DNA of 61,262 bases from Scalindua sp964584595 (GCA_964584595.1 CAZPAM010000008.1:1-61262), one strand, 5' to 3'; positions 25,583 through 34,633 are shown, counted from the stretch's first letter. Program-made: numbers and translations. Notes: generated by a model not told the origin, from the sequence alone.

Positions 25583-26419
25583 CTACAACTCGTCAGCTTT
25601 TTTTCTATAAATTCTTTCATGATCAGCTACATTTTCAAAATCATCCGAGAATGATGAAAACCTTACGGTTTCTTTCGTGCCCAGACAAAGAAATCCTCCC
25701 GGGCGCAGACTTTCAGAAAAAAGCCTGAATACGCGATCCTGTAAATCTCTATTAAAATAAATGAACACATTCCTGCAAATTATCATATCCATTTCGCCAA
25801 ATACACCATCCGTCACCAGATTGTGATTAGAAAAGACAATATTTTTCTTCAAGGAATTGTCCATTATTGCATTGTCATATCGAGCGGTATAATAATCCGC
25901 AAAAGATGTAAGCCCGCCTGCTTTTCTGTAATTGAGGGTATAATCCTTCATCCTGTCAATTGCAAAGACTCCGGATTTGGCATTGCCAAGAACAACATCG
26001 TCAGCATCTGTCGCATAAATCAGGGACGTTTTGTACAATCCCTCCTCCTTCAGCAGAATTGCGATGGAGTAAACTTCCTCTCCACTGGAGCAGCCGGCAT
26101 GCCATATCTTTATATAAGGATGTTTCCTCAGTTCAGGAATTACGATTTCCCTGAGCACCTTGAAGAAAGATGGATCCCGGAACATCTCAGTAACATTAAT
26201 AGTAAGGTCTGAAAGTAATGTTGCAAAGAATTTGCTGTCGTAAAGTAATTCGTGCTGCATCTCAGAAATTGTTTTGAAATTTGACTGAGAGAGTCTGTAA
26301 CGGATACGGCGCTTTAAGGAGGCCCTTGCATAATTCCTGAAATCATAGCCATACTTTTGGTAGATCGCCTGTAATAGCAGGTCAAACTCGATATTCTCAT
26401 TTTCGTTTGTTATCTCCAT
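25583..26419 (-). CDS. CheR-type protein-glutamate methyltransferase
   Basis: A 278-residue SAM-dependent methyltransferase. The all-helical CheR N-terminal domain (~10-75; RRIRYRLSQSNFKT) is followed by the Rossmann domain with IKIWHAGCSSGEEVYSIAIL (about 98-117; SAM-binding GCSSGEE) and FDLI-equivalent DMIICRNVFIYFNRDLQ (about 212-228; CRNVxIYF). It methylates glutamates of chemoreceptors or related coiled-coil proteins. It heads a three-gene unit with the methylesterase and the diguanylate cyclase, which resembles an alternative cellular functions-type signalling cassette rather than flagellar chemotaxis, as no CheA or CheW is present. Confidence 0.92.
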   Translation of the reverse strand: MEITNENENIEFDLLLQAIYQKYGYDFRNYARASLKRRIRYRLSQSNFKTISEMQHELLYDSKFFATLLSDLTINVTEMFRDPSFFKVLREIVIPELRKHPYIKIWHAGCSSGEEVYSIAILLKEEGLYKTSLIYATDADDVVLGNAKSGVFAIDRMKDYTLNYRKAGGLTSFADYYTARYDNAIMDNSLKKNIVFSNHNLVTDGVFGEMDMIICRNVFIYFNRDLQDRVFRLFSESLRPGGFLCLGTKETVRFSSFSDDFENVADHERIYRKKADEL

Positions 26420-26469
26420 AACAATCTAGAACTGAAAGGGTTTTTTGTCATTTACATGAATTTTACAAA

Positions 26470-26497
26470 ATTATACACCTGACGATAATCATGTCAA
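26470..26497 (-). promoter_or_regulatory. Sigma-70-type promoter of the cheR operon
   Basis: On the minus strand: TTGACA (complement of 26492-26497), 16-base spacer, TATAAT (complement of 26470-26475). Both hexamers are perfect. Predicted leader about 45 bases. Confidence 0.8.
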
Positions 26498-26630
26498 TAG
26501 GATGCTCTCATACTCCTATAACTTGCACGTCACACTATTCACCTGCTACAGAGAATATATTATCAGTCTCACCGGTCTATGCACGACATCTAAAGGGTAA
26601 TATTAAAAAGACTTAAGTGCCAGATTTCCA

Positions 26631-26658
26631 TTGACAACTTAATGTAACCGTATAAAAT
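26631..26658 (+). promoter_or_regulatory. Sigma-70-type promoter of the sigma-54 activator gene
   Basis: TTGACA (26631-26636), 16-base spacer, TAAAAT (26653-26658), leaving a leader of ~130 bases before the ATG at 26797. The 377-bp gap between the divergent cheR and activator genes holds this promoter and the cheR promoter; nothing else is evident. Confidence 0.55.
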
Positions 26659-26796
26659 CATCTATGAAGTTTACAATATATTAAAGTTAACAATACCGGT
26701 TTTCAGAAGCTATGCTGTTCCTGGCTCTGAAATTGGATAACCATCCCTGTCTAAACAAAAAGACAGAACAAAAAAAGTAAAGGCTGGAAAGATAGT

Positions 26797-27837
26797 ATGG
26801 AAAAAACAAAACACTCAGATATTAGAAATACACTTAGACTCAGAGAGGAACCTGAACTATGGAGAATTATCGGCAGCAGTAAAAAAATTAAGGATGTTCT
26901 CGCAAAGATACAGACTGTCCTGGAGAGCGAAGTGCCGGTAGTTATTCAGGGAGAGACCGGCACAGGAAAGGAACTGGTTGTAAAAGCAATCCACTATAGA
27001 GGGCCAAGAAGCAAGCAGCCCTTATGCACTATAAACTGCGCAGCGATTCCTGAGAATTTACTGGAAAGTGAATTAATGGGACACGAGAAAGGTGCATTTA
27101 CAGGAGCAATCCAACAACAAATAGGTAAGCTTGAACGTGCAAACCTGGGCACTCTGTTTTTGGATGAAGTAACGGAGATGCCTCTTGCCATGCAGGCAAA
27201 GATCCTGCGCGTAATCGAAGAACAGGTATTTGAAAGAGTGGGTGGAAACAAACCTATTAAAACAAATGTACGTATTATTTCTGCAAGCAATAAAGATATG
27301 TTAGGCGAAGTTCATTCTAAGAGCTTCAGAGAAGATCTGTACTATCGTATTAACGTCTTTCGAATAGACATACCTCCATTACGTGAAAGAAAAGAAGATA
27401 TTCCTGAACTGGTTAATGTCTTTATTAATAGATTTGGCACTCTATCAGGCAAAAAAATAAATAAATTAGATAATCCTGTTATGGATAAACTGATGAATTA
27501 CAACTGGCCCGGTAATATCAGACAACTTCAGAACAGCATTAGAAGGGCTATCCTGATAACAACCAATGACACACTACTTCCGGAACATTTTGATTTCCCG
27601 GACCTTGGTGAAAACGATTTAAGAATGGTTGAATCTCTTGAATCAGGACTATCTACATTGGAAGCAGCGATGAGAAGAGGCGAGGTACTCCCCTTAAGTG
27701 AAGTCGAAGAAATCTTTATTCGAAGAGCACTGAACGCAACAGATGGCAACATATCAGCCGCAGCAGAAAAATTAGGTATCGGCAGATCCACAATTTATAG
27801 AAAGATGCAGGAACTCGGGATTAACACTGAGGATTAA
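26797..27837 (+). CDS. Sigma-54-dependent transcriptional activator
   Basis: A 346-residue enhancer-binding protein without an N-terminal receiver or PAS domain. The AAA+ domain has Walker A GETGTGKE (about 51-58), the sigma-54-contact loop GAFTGA (about 101-106), Walker B GTLFLDEVTEM (about 119-129), the arginine-finger region LYYRINVFRI and WPGNIRQLQNSIRRA. A Fis-type helix-turn-helix ends the protein (GNISAAAEKLGIGRSTIYRKMQ, about 317-338). All catalytic elements are intact, unlike the degenerate version at 5037-8207. Without a sensory domain it may be controlled by expression or a partner. It is followed by the CHASE2-HD-GYP gene on the same strand. Confidence 0.93.
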   Translation: MEKTKHSDIRNTLRLREEPELWRIIGSSKKIKDVLAKIQTVLESEVPVVIQGETGTGKELVVKAIHYRGPRSKQPLCTINCAAIPENLLESELMGHEKGAFTGAIQQQIGKLERANLGTLFLDEVTEMPLAMQAKILRVIEEQVFERVGGNKPIKTNVRIISASNKDMLGEVHSKSFREDLYYRINVFRIDIPPLRERKEDIPELVNVFINRFGTLSGKKINKLDNPVMDKLMNYNWPGNIRQLQNSIRRAILITTNDTLLPEHFDFPDLGENDLRMVESLESGLSTLEAAMRRGEVLPLSEVEEIFIRRALNATDGNISAAAEKLGIGRSTIYRKMQELGINTED

Positions 27838-27868
27838 CACCATTAATTAGTAAGGGAGAGAGCGTAAT

Positions 27869-30295
27869 ATCAAACACTCAACCAACCAAAACTATTATGG
27901 CTTTGTCCTGGGACTGGCAATTGCTGCAATCATATCCTTATTATATTTCACAGGAGTATTCAATGGTCTCGAAAGGCTCTTATATGACTGGCGCCTTACA
28001 AGCAACACACTCAAAAAAACTCCGCATGTACCAAAAATAGCCCTGATAGGTATCTCAGACAAAGACATGGAGCGGCTTGGCAGATGGCCCTGGCCCAGGA
28101 ACCGCTATGCAGAGTTAATATACTACCTTAAGGAGGGAGGCGCCGGTGCCATTGCCTTTGATATGTTCTTTGACCTGCCTGATGTAGAACATATCAAAAA
28201 CGATTTAGCATTATCAGAGGCTGCAGATGACGCTAACTCGATTATTTTCCCGGTCTGGAGCCCTACCACCAACCTTTTCAGAACAAGCCCGGAAGCTGGA
28301 ATATATAGAGGAAGATTAAATAAGAATATTGACATAATCGCCAACTCAGCAAAAAGGATAGGCCACCTAAACGTATTTTATGATAGTGATGGCGTCGCAA
28401 GAAGAACTCCCATCCAGATAGCCGCTGCAGGCGGCAATGAAAGTTTTATACCACTTTCTCTTGCCCTGTTTCTCGAACAAAAGGGAATTGATCAGAAACT
28501 TGAATTACTTCCCGGAGATTCATTAAAAATAGGAAACATGCGGATACCTCTTGATTCAAAGAGCTGTATACCAATTAACTATATTGATTTCGAGAAACAA
28601 GTTAATGTCTATCACGGAACAAATATTAAGTGGATTGAAAAGCTTGGCCAGGAAAAACCCATAACCTTATATTCTTTTTATGATGTGTCTCCACAGAATG
28701 AAAACAGAGTTCCGGCAGACCAATTCAAAGACAAGATTATTTTTATTGGAGTTGCAACTCCGGGGTCAGAACAAGACGTCCACGTTACACCATTCGGACG
28801 CAAATTTGGCATATTTATTCAGGCAAATCTTCTTTACAATTTTCTGGCAGACAGACTCATCACTATTCAAAGACCTATCTACACAATCTCAATATTAACG
28901 GCATTATCCATAATCTTCAGCATTTTAATCTTCAGGATACACATAAGGGGTAGCGCTTACCTGTTGATCGCCGGCGGCCTTCTGACTTTACTTGCAATCT
29001 CAGGAATAATATCCTTTGCAGGATTTATATTATTTCAAAAACTAAACCTGATGATAGACATGATTCCATTCGCGGCCATGTTTCTAATGCTGATAGGAAC
29101 CTGCCTGGTTGTAAATCTAAGTTCCGTCAGCAGCGAGTCCGCCATGAGAGACATGCAATTAGACCTGCTTCTCGAGGTTGGTGAAATTACAACATCCAAA
29201 GATGGATCGGATCAATATTCTCTGAAATCCTATCAAGAAGACATCAAGATTACGTCTGCCCTCGCAATCCCGGCCAGACCACCGTTAGAATTATTAGAAC
29301 CGATAAAGAGAATAACTCACTGTGAAGCAACTGCCCTGTATATCCTGGATGAAGATACTAAAGATTTTGCGTATTCTGGATTCTCAGGTATCGATGAGTT
29401 AAAGGATGGTTCACAAAAGATTGCCGAGGTTGTAAACAAATGGATCCAATCTGAGGCAAAGCCTGTCTGGGTTGAAAATGTATCACAACATCCGGATCTA
29501 TCACTCGTAAACAGTAGCAACTTACGCTGCTTACTGGCCGTTCCTCTCAATGTAAAGAAACAGACAATAGGCGTACTTTATCTTTATAATAAACTAACAT
29601 CAAAGATATCACCTTTTGCAGAATTTACATCCGAAGAACTGAGGTTAATATCTTCATTCACTCACCAGATAGCTATTGCCATCGAGAATCACAGACTATA
29701 TGCAGATATACACGATATCTTCCTTGATTACATCAAGTCTATTGCAGCAGCGCTTGACGCAAGAGACGCATATACACACGGACACTCCCGCCGGGTAGCA
29801 GATTTCAGCATTGGAATAGGAAAGGAGTTAGGGCTATCGGAAGGTGAATTAGAATTTCTGGAACTCTCTGCCACTATTCACGATATTGGAAAGATTGGAA
29901 TCGGTGAAAGTGTTTTAAACAAACCCGGTGAGTTAACAGATGAAGAATTTAAGATAATACAATCACATGTTGTCAAAGGCAGTAAGATCCTGGAACCCAT
30001 GTCCCGGTTGCGTGCCTTGATGCCAGGCGTTCGGCATCATCATGAGCGCTATGACGGCAAGGGATATCCGGACGGTTTAAAAGGTGACGAAATCCATCTT
30101 GTTGCCAGGATCATATCAGTTGCTGATACGTACGATGCAATGACAACCAGCAGGGTTTATAGAAAAGGGCTTCCAAAGGAAGTAGCTTTTAAAGAAATCG
30201 AAAAGGGTGCCGGAACTCAGTTCGACCCCAAACTCGCTTTAGCATTTGTTGACTTTATGAAAAAGAATACAGAAACGACAAGTACCAAAACTTAG
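27869..30295 (+). CDS. CHASE2 sensor - GAF - HD-GYP phosphodiesterase, with a non-standard start codon
   Basis: About 808 residues. The frame is open from 27854, and residues encoded at 27899-28066 (a first transmembrane helix, then ERLLYDWRL and PKIALIGISDKD) are typical CHASE2 N-terminal sequence. Yet the first ATG is at 28067, inside the domain (GRWPWPR follows), and there is no upstream in-frame ATG, GTG or TTG. The most likely start is an ATC at 27869, 7 bases after AGGGAGAG. The order is: periplasmic CHASE2 (to ~335), three transmembrane helices (~345-430), GAF (~460-615), HD-GYP (~615-800) with THGHS, IHDIGKIG and HHHERYDGKGYPDG. It should degrade cyclic di-GMP in response to an extracytoplasmic signal. 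Confidence 0.85.
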   Translation: MKHSTNQNYYGFVLGLAIAAIISLLYFTGVFNGLERLLYDWRLTSNTLKKTPHVPKIALIGISDKDMERLGRWPWPRNRYAELIYYLKEGGAGAIAFDMFFDLPDVEHIKNDLALSEAADDANSIIFPVWSPTTNLFRTSPEAGIYRGRLNKNIDIIANSAKRIGHLNVFYDSDGVARRTPIQIAAAGGNESFIPLSLALFLEQKGIDQKLELLPGDSLKIGNMRIPLDSKSCIPINYIDFEKQVNVYHGTNIKWIEKLGQEKPITLYSFYDVSPQNENRVPADQFKDKIIFIGVATPGSEQDVHVTPFGRKFGIFIQANLLYNFLADRLITIQRPIYTISILTALSIIFSILIFRIHIRGSAYLLIAGGLLTLLAISGIISFAGFILFQKLNLMIDMIPFAAMFLMLIGTCLVVNLSSVSSESAMRDMQLDLLLEVGEITTSKDGSDQYSLKSYQEDIKITSALAIPARPPLELLEPIKRITHCEATALYILDEDTKDFAYSGFSGIDELKDGSQKIAEVVNKWIQSEAKPVWVENVSQHPDLSLVNSSNLRCLLAVPLNVKKQTIGVLYLYNKLTSKISPFAEFTSEELRLISSFTHQIAIAIENHRLYADIHDIFLDYIKSIAAALDARDAYTHGHSRRVADFSIGIGKELGLSEGELEFLELSATIHDIGKIGIGESVLNKPGELTDEEFKIIQSHVVKGSKILEPMSRLRALMPGVRHHHERYDGKGYPDGLKGDEIHLVARIISVADTYDAMTTSRVYRKGLPKEVAFKEIEKGAGTQFDPKLALAFVDFMKKNTETTSTKT

Positions 30296-30653
30296 ACCAA
30301 ATCTCTGTGGACATACCAACATTCCCGCCCTACTCCATCATTCGGGCAATGAGACTCCCCTACTATTATCAGCAATAATGTCTAAAAATTGTGCATTATT
30401 GCCAAATACGCCCATAGGTTTATGTATAATAATAGCAGAAATAATATAAGATAAATCTCCCACTGCTTCAGACAATTGATGATAAGTGGTTTCCATTAAA
30501 CCGTTTACCTGATAAGTTGTTCCCTGGATGAATTTAGAAGATCATGCCTTGTTAAATGGTATAAACTTTGCGAATACTAAGCTTTGCGTATATTTCATTT
30601 AGGGATGCAGACTCTTAGCCAGTCATTCTAAGATTATTTGAGAGATATTTGTC
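30296..30653. other. Intergenic region before the secretion locus
   Basis: A 358-bp AT-rich spacer. TATAAT occurs near 30425, but the nearest TTGCCA is 20 bases upstream, which is a poor spacing. There is no open frame of interest, no clear terminator for the upstream gene and no sigma-54 site that I can identify. Confidence 0.4.
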
Positions 30654-31811
30654 ATGTGGAAGCAGGAATACAAAAATAGAAACAAAGGTTTCACGCTTAT
30701 CGAACTGGTCGTAACTATCAGCATAGTCGGCATATTATCAGGCATAGGCGTTGTAGCCGTCGGTAAAATAAGGGGCGCAAATAACCAAACACAGTGTGTG
30801 AGCAACCTGAGGGGAATATCTCAGGGTCTGCAATTGTACTATAATGATTATATGTCCTTCCCTGATGATGGTTATCCTGACGATGGCGATGATCTCTTTC
30901 CGCTTTCTACCGACCTTGCCGGCTACATAAATAATAAATCTACGTTTGTATGCCCTGAAGATAGCGATACAACAAGTACCGGCAACTTTGCAAGTTATGA
31001 TCCATACTATGTGGCAAGAAACGGCCCTTATGATACTGACGAACTTGCCATAGGCTGTCCACGCCACAGAGGAGGAAATAGTTCAACAAGCTCATTCTCC
31101 ACGGGTGCCACAGAAATAACAAGTGTTGGTACTGTACATGATAAAAACTTACAGGAGATACCACCAGATGGAACCACAGCACAGAGAACTATTAGCAGTG
31201 TAAACGATGAAATGAATTTTGCTGATGGGAGCAAGGTTACAGTAACAAATGGTTCAGGAAGCTATGGCTGTATCCTCGTACAATCTGTCCAACTGGCTGA
31301 TGGTACCTTGTACAGCATAATAAGGGTAGAGGACAATGGTACTATAGATGTTAATGTTACGGCAGGGTCTAAATTCGAGGTTGTTACACCGAGTGCAATC
31401 GTAGGCGTAAGGGGTACAGAGTTTACTGTTACGACCAGTGCTAATGGCAGCGTAGCAGGTTACCGGACAGATGTAGTCCTTACCTCCGGGATTGTAGTTG
31501 TAATGGATCGTGAAACGGGCAAGCCGACTACATTGAAGAGCGGCGGTACAACATCTACGACCACTGGAGATGTGCCACATCATTCACACTGGCATACTCA
31601 TGCAGATGGTGAAAGGCACAGTCACGAACATCCATCCCAAAACCAGGCTCACCATGGAAAACCCTTAGCAGGAACTGATGATGATAGCGGTGGTGGTGGT
31701 ACAACTATTTGTCACAAACCTGGTACACCTGCTGAGAAAACTATGGAAGTAGACGCCTCTGCCTTAGATGCACATTTAGGGCATGGTGATACCGAGGGTG
31801 CATGCCCGTAA
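30654..31811 (+). CDS. Pseudopilin fused to a FecR-like domain, His-rich region and CHKPG/HGD motif
   Basis: A 385-residue protein. The N-terminus is a type IV prepilin/type II pseudopilin signal (KGFTLIELVVTISIVGIL, cleavage after G12, E17 conserved). Residues 35-140 look like the DUF1559/GspG-type pseudopilin of Planctomycetes (NLRGISQGLQLYYNDY, FVCPEDS). A FecR-like domain spans ~215-300 (FEVVTPSAIVGVRGTEFTVT). It is followed by a histidine-rich stretch (309-334, twelve His) and a C-terminal motif ICHKPG...HLGHGDTEGAC (352-384), also seen at the end of assorted exported bacterial proteins. The His cluster suggests metal binding. It opens the secretion locus and may be its cargo or a minor pilin. 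Confidence 0.8.
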   Translation: MWKQEYKNRNKGFTLIELVVTISIVGILSGIGVVAVGKIRGANNQTQCVSNLRGISQGLQLYYNDYMSFPDDGYPDDGDDLFPLSTDLAGYINNKSTFVCPEDSDTTSTGNFASYDPYYVARNGPYDTDELAIGCPRHRGGNSSTSSFSTGATEITSVGTVHDKNLQEIPPDGTTAQRTISSVNDEMNFADGSKVTVTNGSGSYGCILVQSVQLADGTLYSIIRVEDNGTIDVNVTAGSKFEVVTPSAIVGVRGTEFTVTTSANGSVAGYRTDVVLTSGIVVVMDRETGKPTTLKSGGTTSTTTGDVPHHSHWHTHADGERHSHEHPSQNQAHHGKPLAGTDDDSGGGGTTICHKPGTPAEKTMEVDASALDAHLGHGDTEGACP

Positions 31812-31977
31812 AGTAGCAACGATTAGTCTTATTTACCACCCTGATTGGTTCCAGCCACCAGAATTAAGCTTTTTTACTTGAATATTTCACTCTCTTGAGA
31901 TAGATTAAAATAGAACTCTTTGAAGATCTCTAAACAGGAGTATATTATATAATATCTATCGTGGCAAGGAGGCCTAA

Positions 31978-32352
31978 GTGAGATTCGGCGAATATTTAAT
32001 CAAGAAAGGCAAGGTCGAAGAGAGCGAACTGGAAGCCGCTTTAAAGTTTCAAAAGGAAAAGCACATAACTCTTGGTGTACTGGCTGTAAGAGAAAACTTG
32101 CTGAATAATAAACAGTTGAGTTCGATTCTGGATAATCAGAGAGAGAGAGGCGGCCTCTTTGGAGAAATTGCAATTGAATTGGGATTCTTGAATAAGGGCG
32201 AGGTTGACAAACTTCTAATATTACAAAAAAAATCACGTAATCTTCTTGGTGAAATACTGGTCTTATACGGGGCCATCAATAATGAAGAATTGGAAGATCA
32301 ATTGAGACAATTTCATGAAACTGTTGGAAGGAAGGAGGACACCAATAGTTGA
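31978..32352 (+). CDS. Stand-alone MshEN/GspE N-terminal-type domain protein
   Basis: A 124-residue soluble protein starting with GTG (31978), 6 bases after AAGGAGG. It contains repeated segments of the kind FGEYLIKKGKVEESELEAAL and LLGEILVLYGAINNEELEDQL, as in the N-terminal domains of GspE/PilB ATPases. In MshE-like proteins such modules bind cyclic di-GMP, and in others they dock to GspL or PilM. Here the module is free, without an ATPase. It lies upstream of two full ATPases that carry their own copies. It could act as a c-di-GMP-responsive regulator of the secretion machine; this is inference. Confidence 0.7.
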   Translation: MRFGEYLIKKGKVEESELEAALKFQKEKHITLGVLAVRENLLNNKQLSSILDNQRERGGLFGEIAIELGFLNKGEVDKLLILQKKSRNLLGEILVLYGAINNEELEDQLRQFHETVGRKEDTNS

Positions 32353-32464
32353 GAATACCAATATCAGACAGAAGTACACAACTGTTCCAAACAACTTCTT
32401 TCATTAAACTATTACAATCACCGTATTTCCTGTAGTAAGTTGTAAATTGATAAGGAGAGAGAAA

Positions 32465-32734
32465 ATGAGTAACCACAAAAAATCTGATGAAAACGCCCAG
32501 TTGAATTCGACTGACGGGAGCGGTTTAGATAAAACCTCAGAGAGTCCTACGGAACACGAGCTATTTAAAGACTTTGATGAAAACCGTAGAAGTTTTTTGA
32601 AAAAACTACTTATCTCAGCGGCTTATGTAACACCCGCTGTATTATCATTCTCCATGAGGGAATCAGAGGCAAGAAGACGCAGAAGGAGACCCACAAAAAA
32701 AGATAAGAAAAAGAAACGAAGACGTAGGAGATAA
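32465..32734 (+). CDS. Small twin-arginine-type protein with an extreme basic tail
   Basis: An 89-residue protein; the ATG at 32465 is chosen because AAGGAGAG (32451-32458) precedes it. Residues 1-40 are acidic and polar. A Tat-like signal follows: RRSFLKKL at 41-48, hydrophobic LISAAYVTPAVLSFSM at 49-64. The last 21 residues (69-89) are almost all Arg or Lys, except for one Pro, one Thr and one Asp. I know no function for it. If it is cleaved after the hydrophobic region, a ~25-residue polycationic peptide would be released outside the membrane; otherwise it is a membrane protein with a basic tail. It sits between the free MshEN module and the first GspE ATPase. Confidence 0.7.
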   Translation: MSNHKKSDENAQLNSTDGSGLDKTSESPTEHELFKDFDENRRSFLKKLLISAAYVTPAVLSFSMRESEARRRRRRPTKKDKKKKRRRRR

Positions 32735-32929
32735 TAACAACCAGCATGCCTTCAGCTAATAATATCGTTGCAAACATATAGGGTTGCCCACCATCCAAAT
32801 AACTTAATCTGACAAGTTTGGCTGGTAAGTAACCTTTCAACAGTAATCCTTTCAAAGTAAGACTAATAATCCAGGGTCGGAATTATAACCAATTCGGACA
32901 GGGTCCATCCAGTCAACAATCTTAATAAT

Positions 32930-34633
32930 ATGAAAACTAAACAAATGTCTCTGGGGCAAATGCTTAAAGCAAGGGGGGTCATCACTGAAGAACAGCTAGG
33001 CAAGGCACTGGAACAACAGAAGAAGCTATCAATCAGATTGGGTGAAGCGTTAACAGAGATGGGCTTTGCAAACGCCGAGGATATAACACGCAGTCTGGCG
33101 GAGCAATTTGACTTTCAAGTTGTCAATCCCATGGCTGCTCCCATACCGGAAGATGTCATAAACACAATCCCGAAAAACATTGCAAAAAAACATAATATTA
33201 TACCTATCGCGAAACAAGGCGGATCAATCATTATTGCCATAAGTGATCCGCTTGATATCAGTACACTGGAAGATCTGCATTTCACTCTCAATATTAATGT
33301 AGAATGTGTACTGGCAACAAAGAATAACATTGAAGACGCTTTTAAGAAATATTATGACAAAGAAAGGGATGTCTCTTTTGATGGCTACCTGGACGGATTT
33401 AAGTCAATACTTGATGGTGCTGATAAATCACTTGACTATACAATTGGTGCTGATGAAGAGGCAGAGGCACCGATTGTCAAACTTGTTACATATATAATTG
33501 ACGAAGCCGTTAAGACCAGAGCCAGTGATATCCACATTGAACCATTGCCAAGCAAAACTCGTATACGATACAGGATTGATGGTGTATGTCAGGAAGTGCA
33601 TTCAATTACAAACCGCATACATGAGGCCTTGATTTCCAGAATTAAGATACTCTCACATATTGACATTACCGAGAAAAGAAAACCTCAGGATGGACGTATA
33701 AGCTCAGAAGTTGGTGACAAACCAATAGATATCAGGGTTAGCACAATACCAACTACCTGTGGTGAAAGTATTGTAATGAGAATACTGGAAAAGTCCACAG
33801 TACTTATCCAACTGAAGAGCATGGGATTTTCTGATTGTGATTATGACAACTTCAAGGGCATATTAAAGAAGCCAAACGGTATCTTCCTGATTACCGGACC
33901 TACCGGCAGCGGCAAATCCACAACTCTTTATGCTTCTTTAAATGAAGTAGATCGGTCAGAAAAAAAGATAATTACCGTAGAAGATCCGATAGAATACAAC
34001 ATTTCAGGAATCAACCAATGTCAGGTAAACGAGACGATTGGCCTGTCATTTCCCAGTATACTCCGTTCTGTACTTAGACAGGACCCTAATATAATTGTCA
34101 TCGGTGAAATCCGAGACGCCGAGACAGCAGAAATAGCAGTTACATCGGCATTAACCGGACACTTAGTCCTGAGTACGCTTCATACAAACGATGCACCCTC
34201 TGCCATAACAAGACTTGCCGACATGGGGATAAAACCTTTTCTTATATCGTCATCAATCCAGGCAGTCCTGGCCCAACGTCTGGTTAGAGTTATATGCCCA
34301 AAGTGTAAGGTTCCACACAAAATAGAAAAAGATGCCCTGGCAGCGCTTAATATAAATAATAATGATCTTGGAGATACGGAGTTTTCCCGTGGTACAGGAT
34401 GTGAACATTGTAACAGAACAGGCTACCGCGGAAGAAAACCAATTTTTGAACTCATGTGCATAAATGCAGAAATCAGAGAAGCAATATTTAAAAGCAAGGG
34501 GACTCATGAATTAAGGAAGATTGCACATTCTAATGGAATGTCTACATTAGCCGAAGATGGATTAAGACTGGCACGTGCACAAATCACGACACTGGAAGAA
34601 GTAATGAGAGTCTCTGCATTAGGTTCTGATTGA
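32930..34633 (+). CDS. Type II secretion/type IV pilus assembly ATPase (GspE/PilB), copy 1
   Basis: A 567-residue secretion ATPase. Two N-terminal domains (~1-150) include the MshEN-like start (SLGQMLKARGVITEEQLGKAL) and DUF-like EDVINTIPKNIAKKHNIIPIA. The AAA+ core has the PAS-like segment RASDIHIEP, Walker A GPTGSGKSTT (about 322-331), the Asp box ITVEDPIE, Walker B VIGEIRDAETAEIA and the His box VLSTLHTNDA. The tetracysteine zinc motif CPKC...CEHC is near 460-495. Hexamers power pseudopilin assembly from the inner face of the membrane. A second, similar ATPase follows 58 bases later. Confidence 0.95.
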   Translation: MKTKQMSLGQMLKARGVITEEQLGKALEQQKKLSIRLGEALTEMGFANAEDITRSLAEQFDFQVVNPMAAPIPEDVINTIPKNIAKKHNIIPIAKQGGSIIIAISDPLDISTLEDLHFTLNINVECVLATKNNIEDAFKKYYDKERDVSFDGYLDGFKSILDGADKSLDYTIGADEEAEAPIVKLVTYIIDEAVKTRASDIHIEPLPSKTRIRYRIDGVCQEVHSITNRIHEALISRIKILSHIDITEKRKPQDGRISSEVGDKPIDIRVSTIPTTCGESIVMRILEKSTVLIQLKSMGFSDCDYDNFKGILKKPNGIFLITGPTGSGKSTTLYASLNEVDRSEKKIITVEDPIEYNISGINQCQVNETIGLSFPSILRSVLRQDPNIIVIGEIRDAETAEIAVTSALTGHLVLSTLHTNDAPSAITRLADMGIKPFLISSSIQAVLAQRLVRVICPKCKVPHKIEKDALAALNINNNDLGDTEFSRGTGCEHCNRTGYRGRKPIFELMCINAEIREAIFKSKGTHELRKIAHSNGMSTLAEDGLRLARAQITTLEEVMRVSALGSD

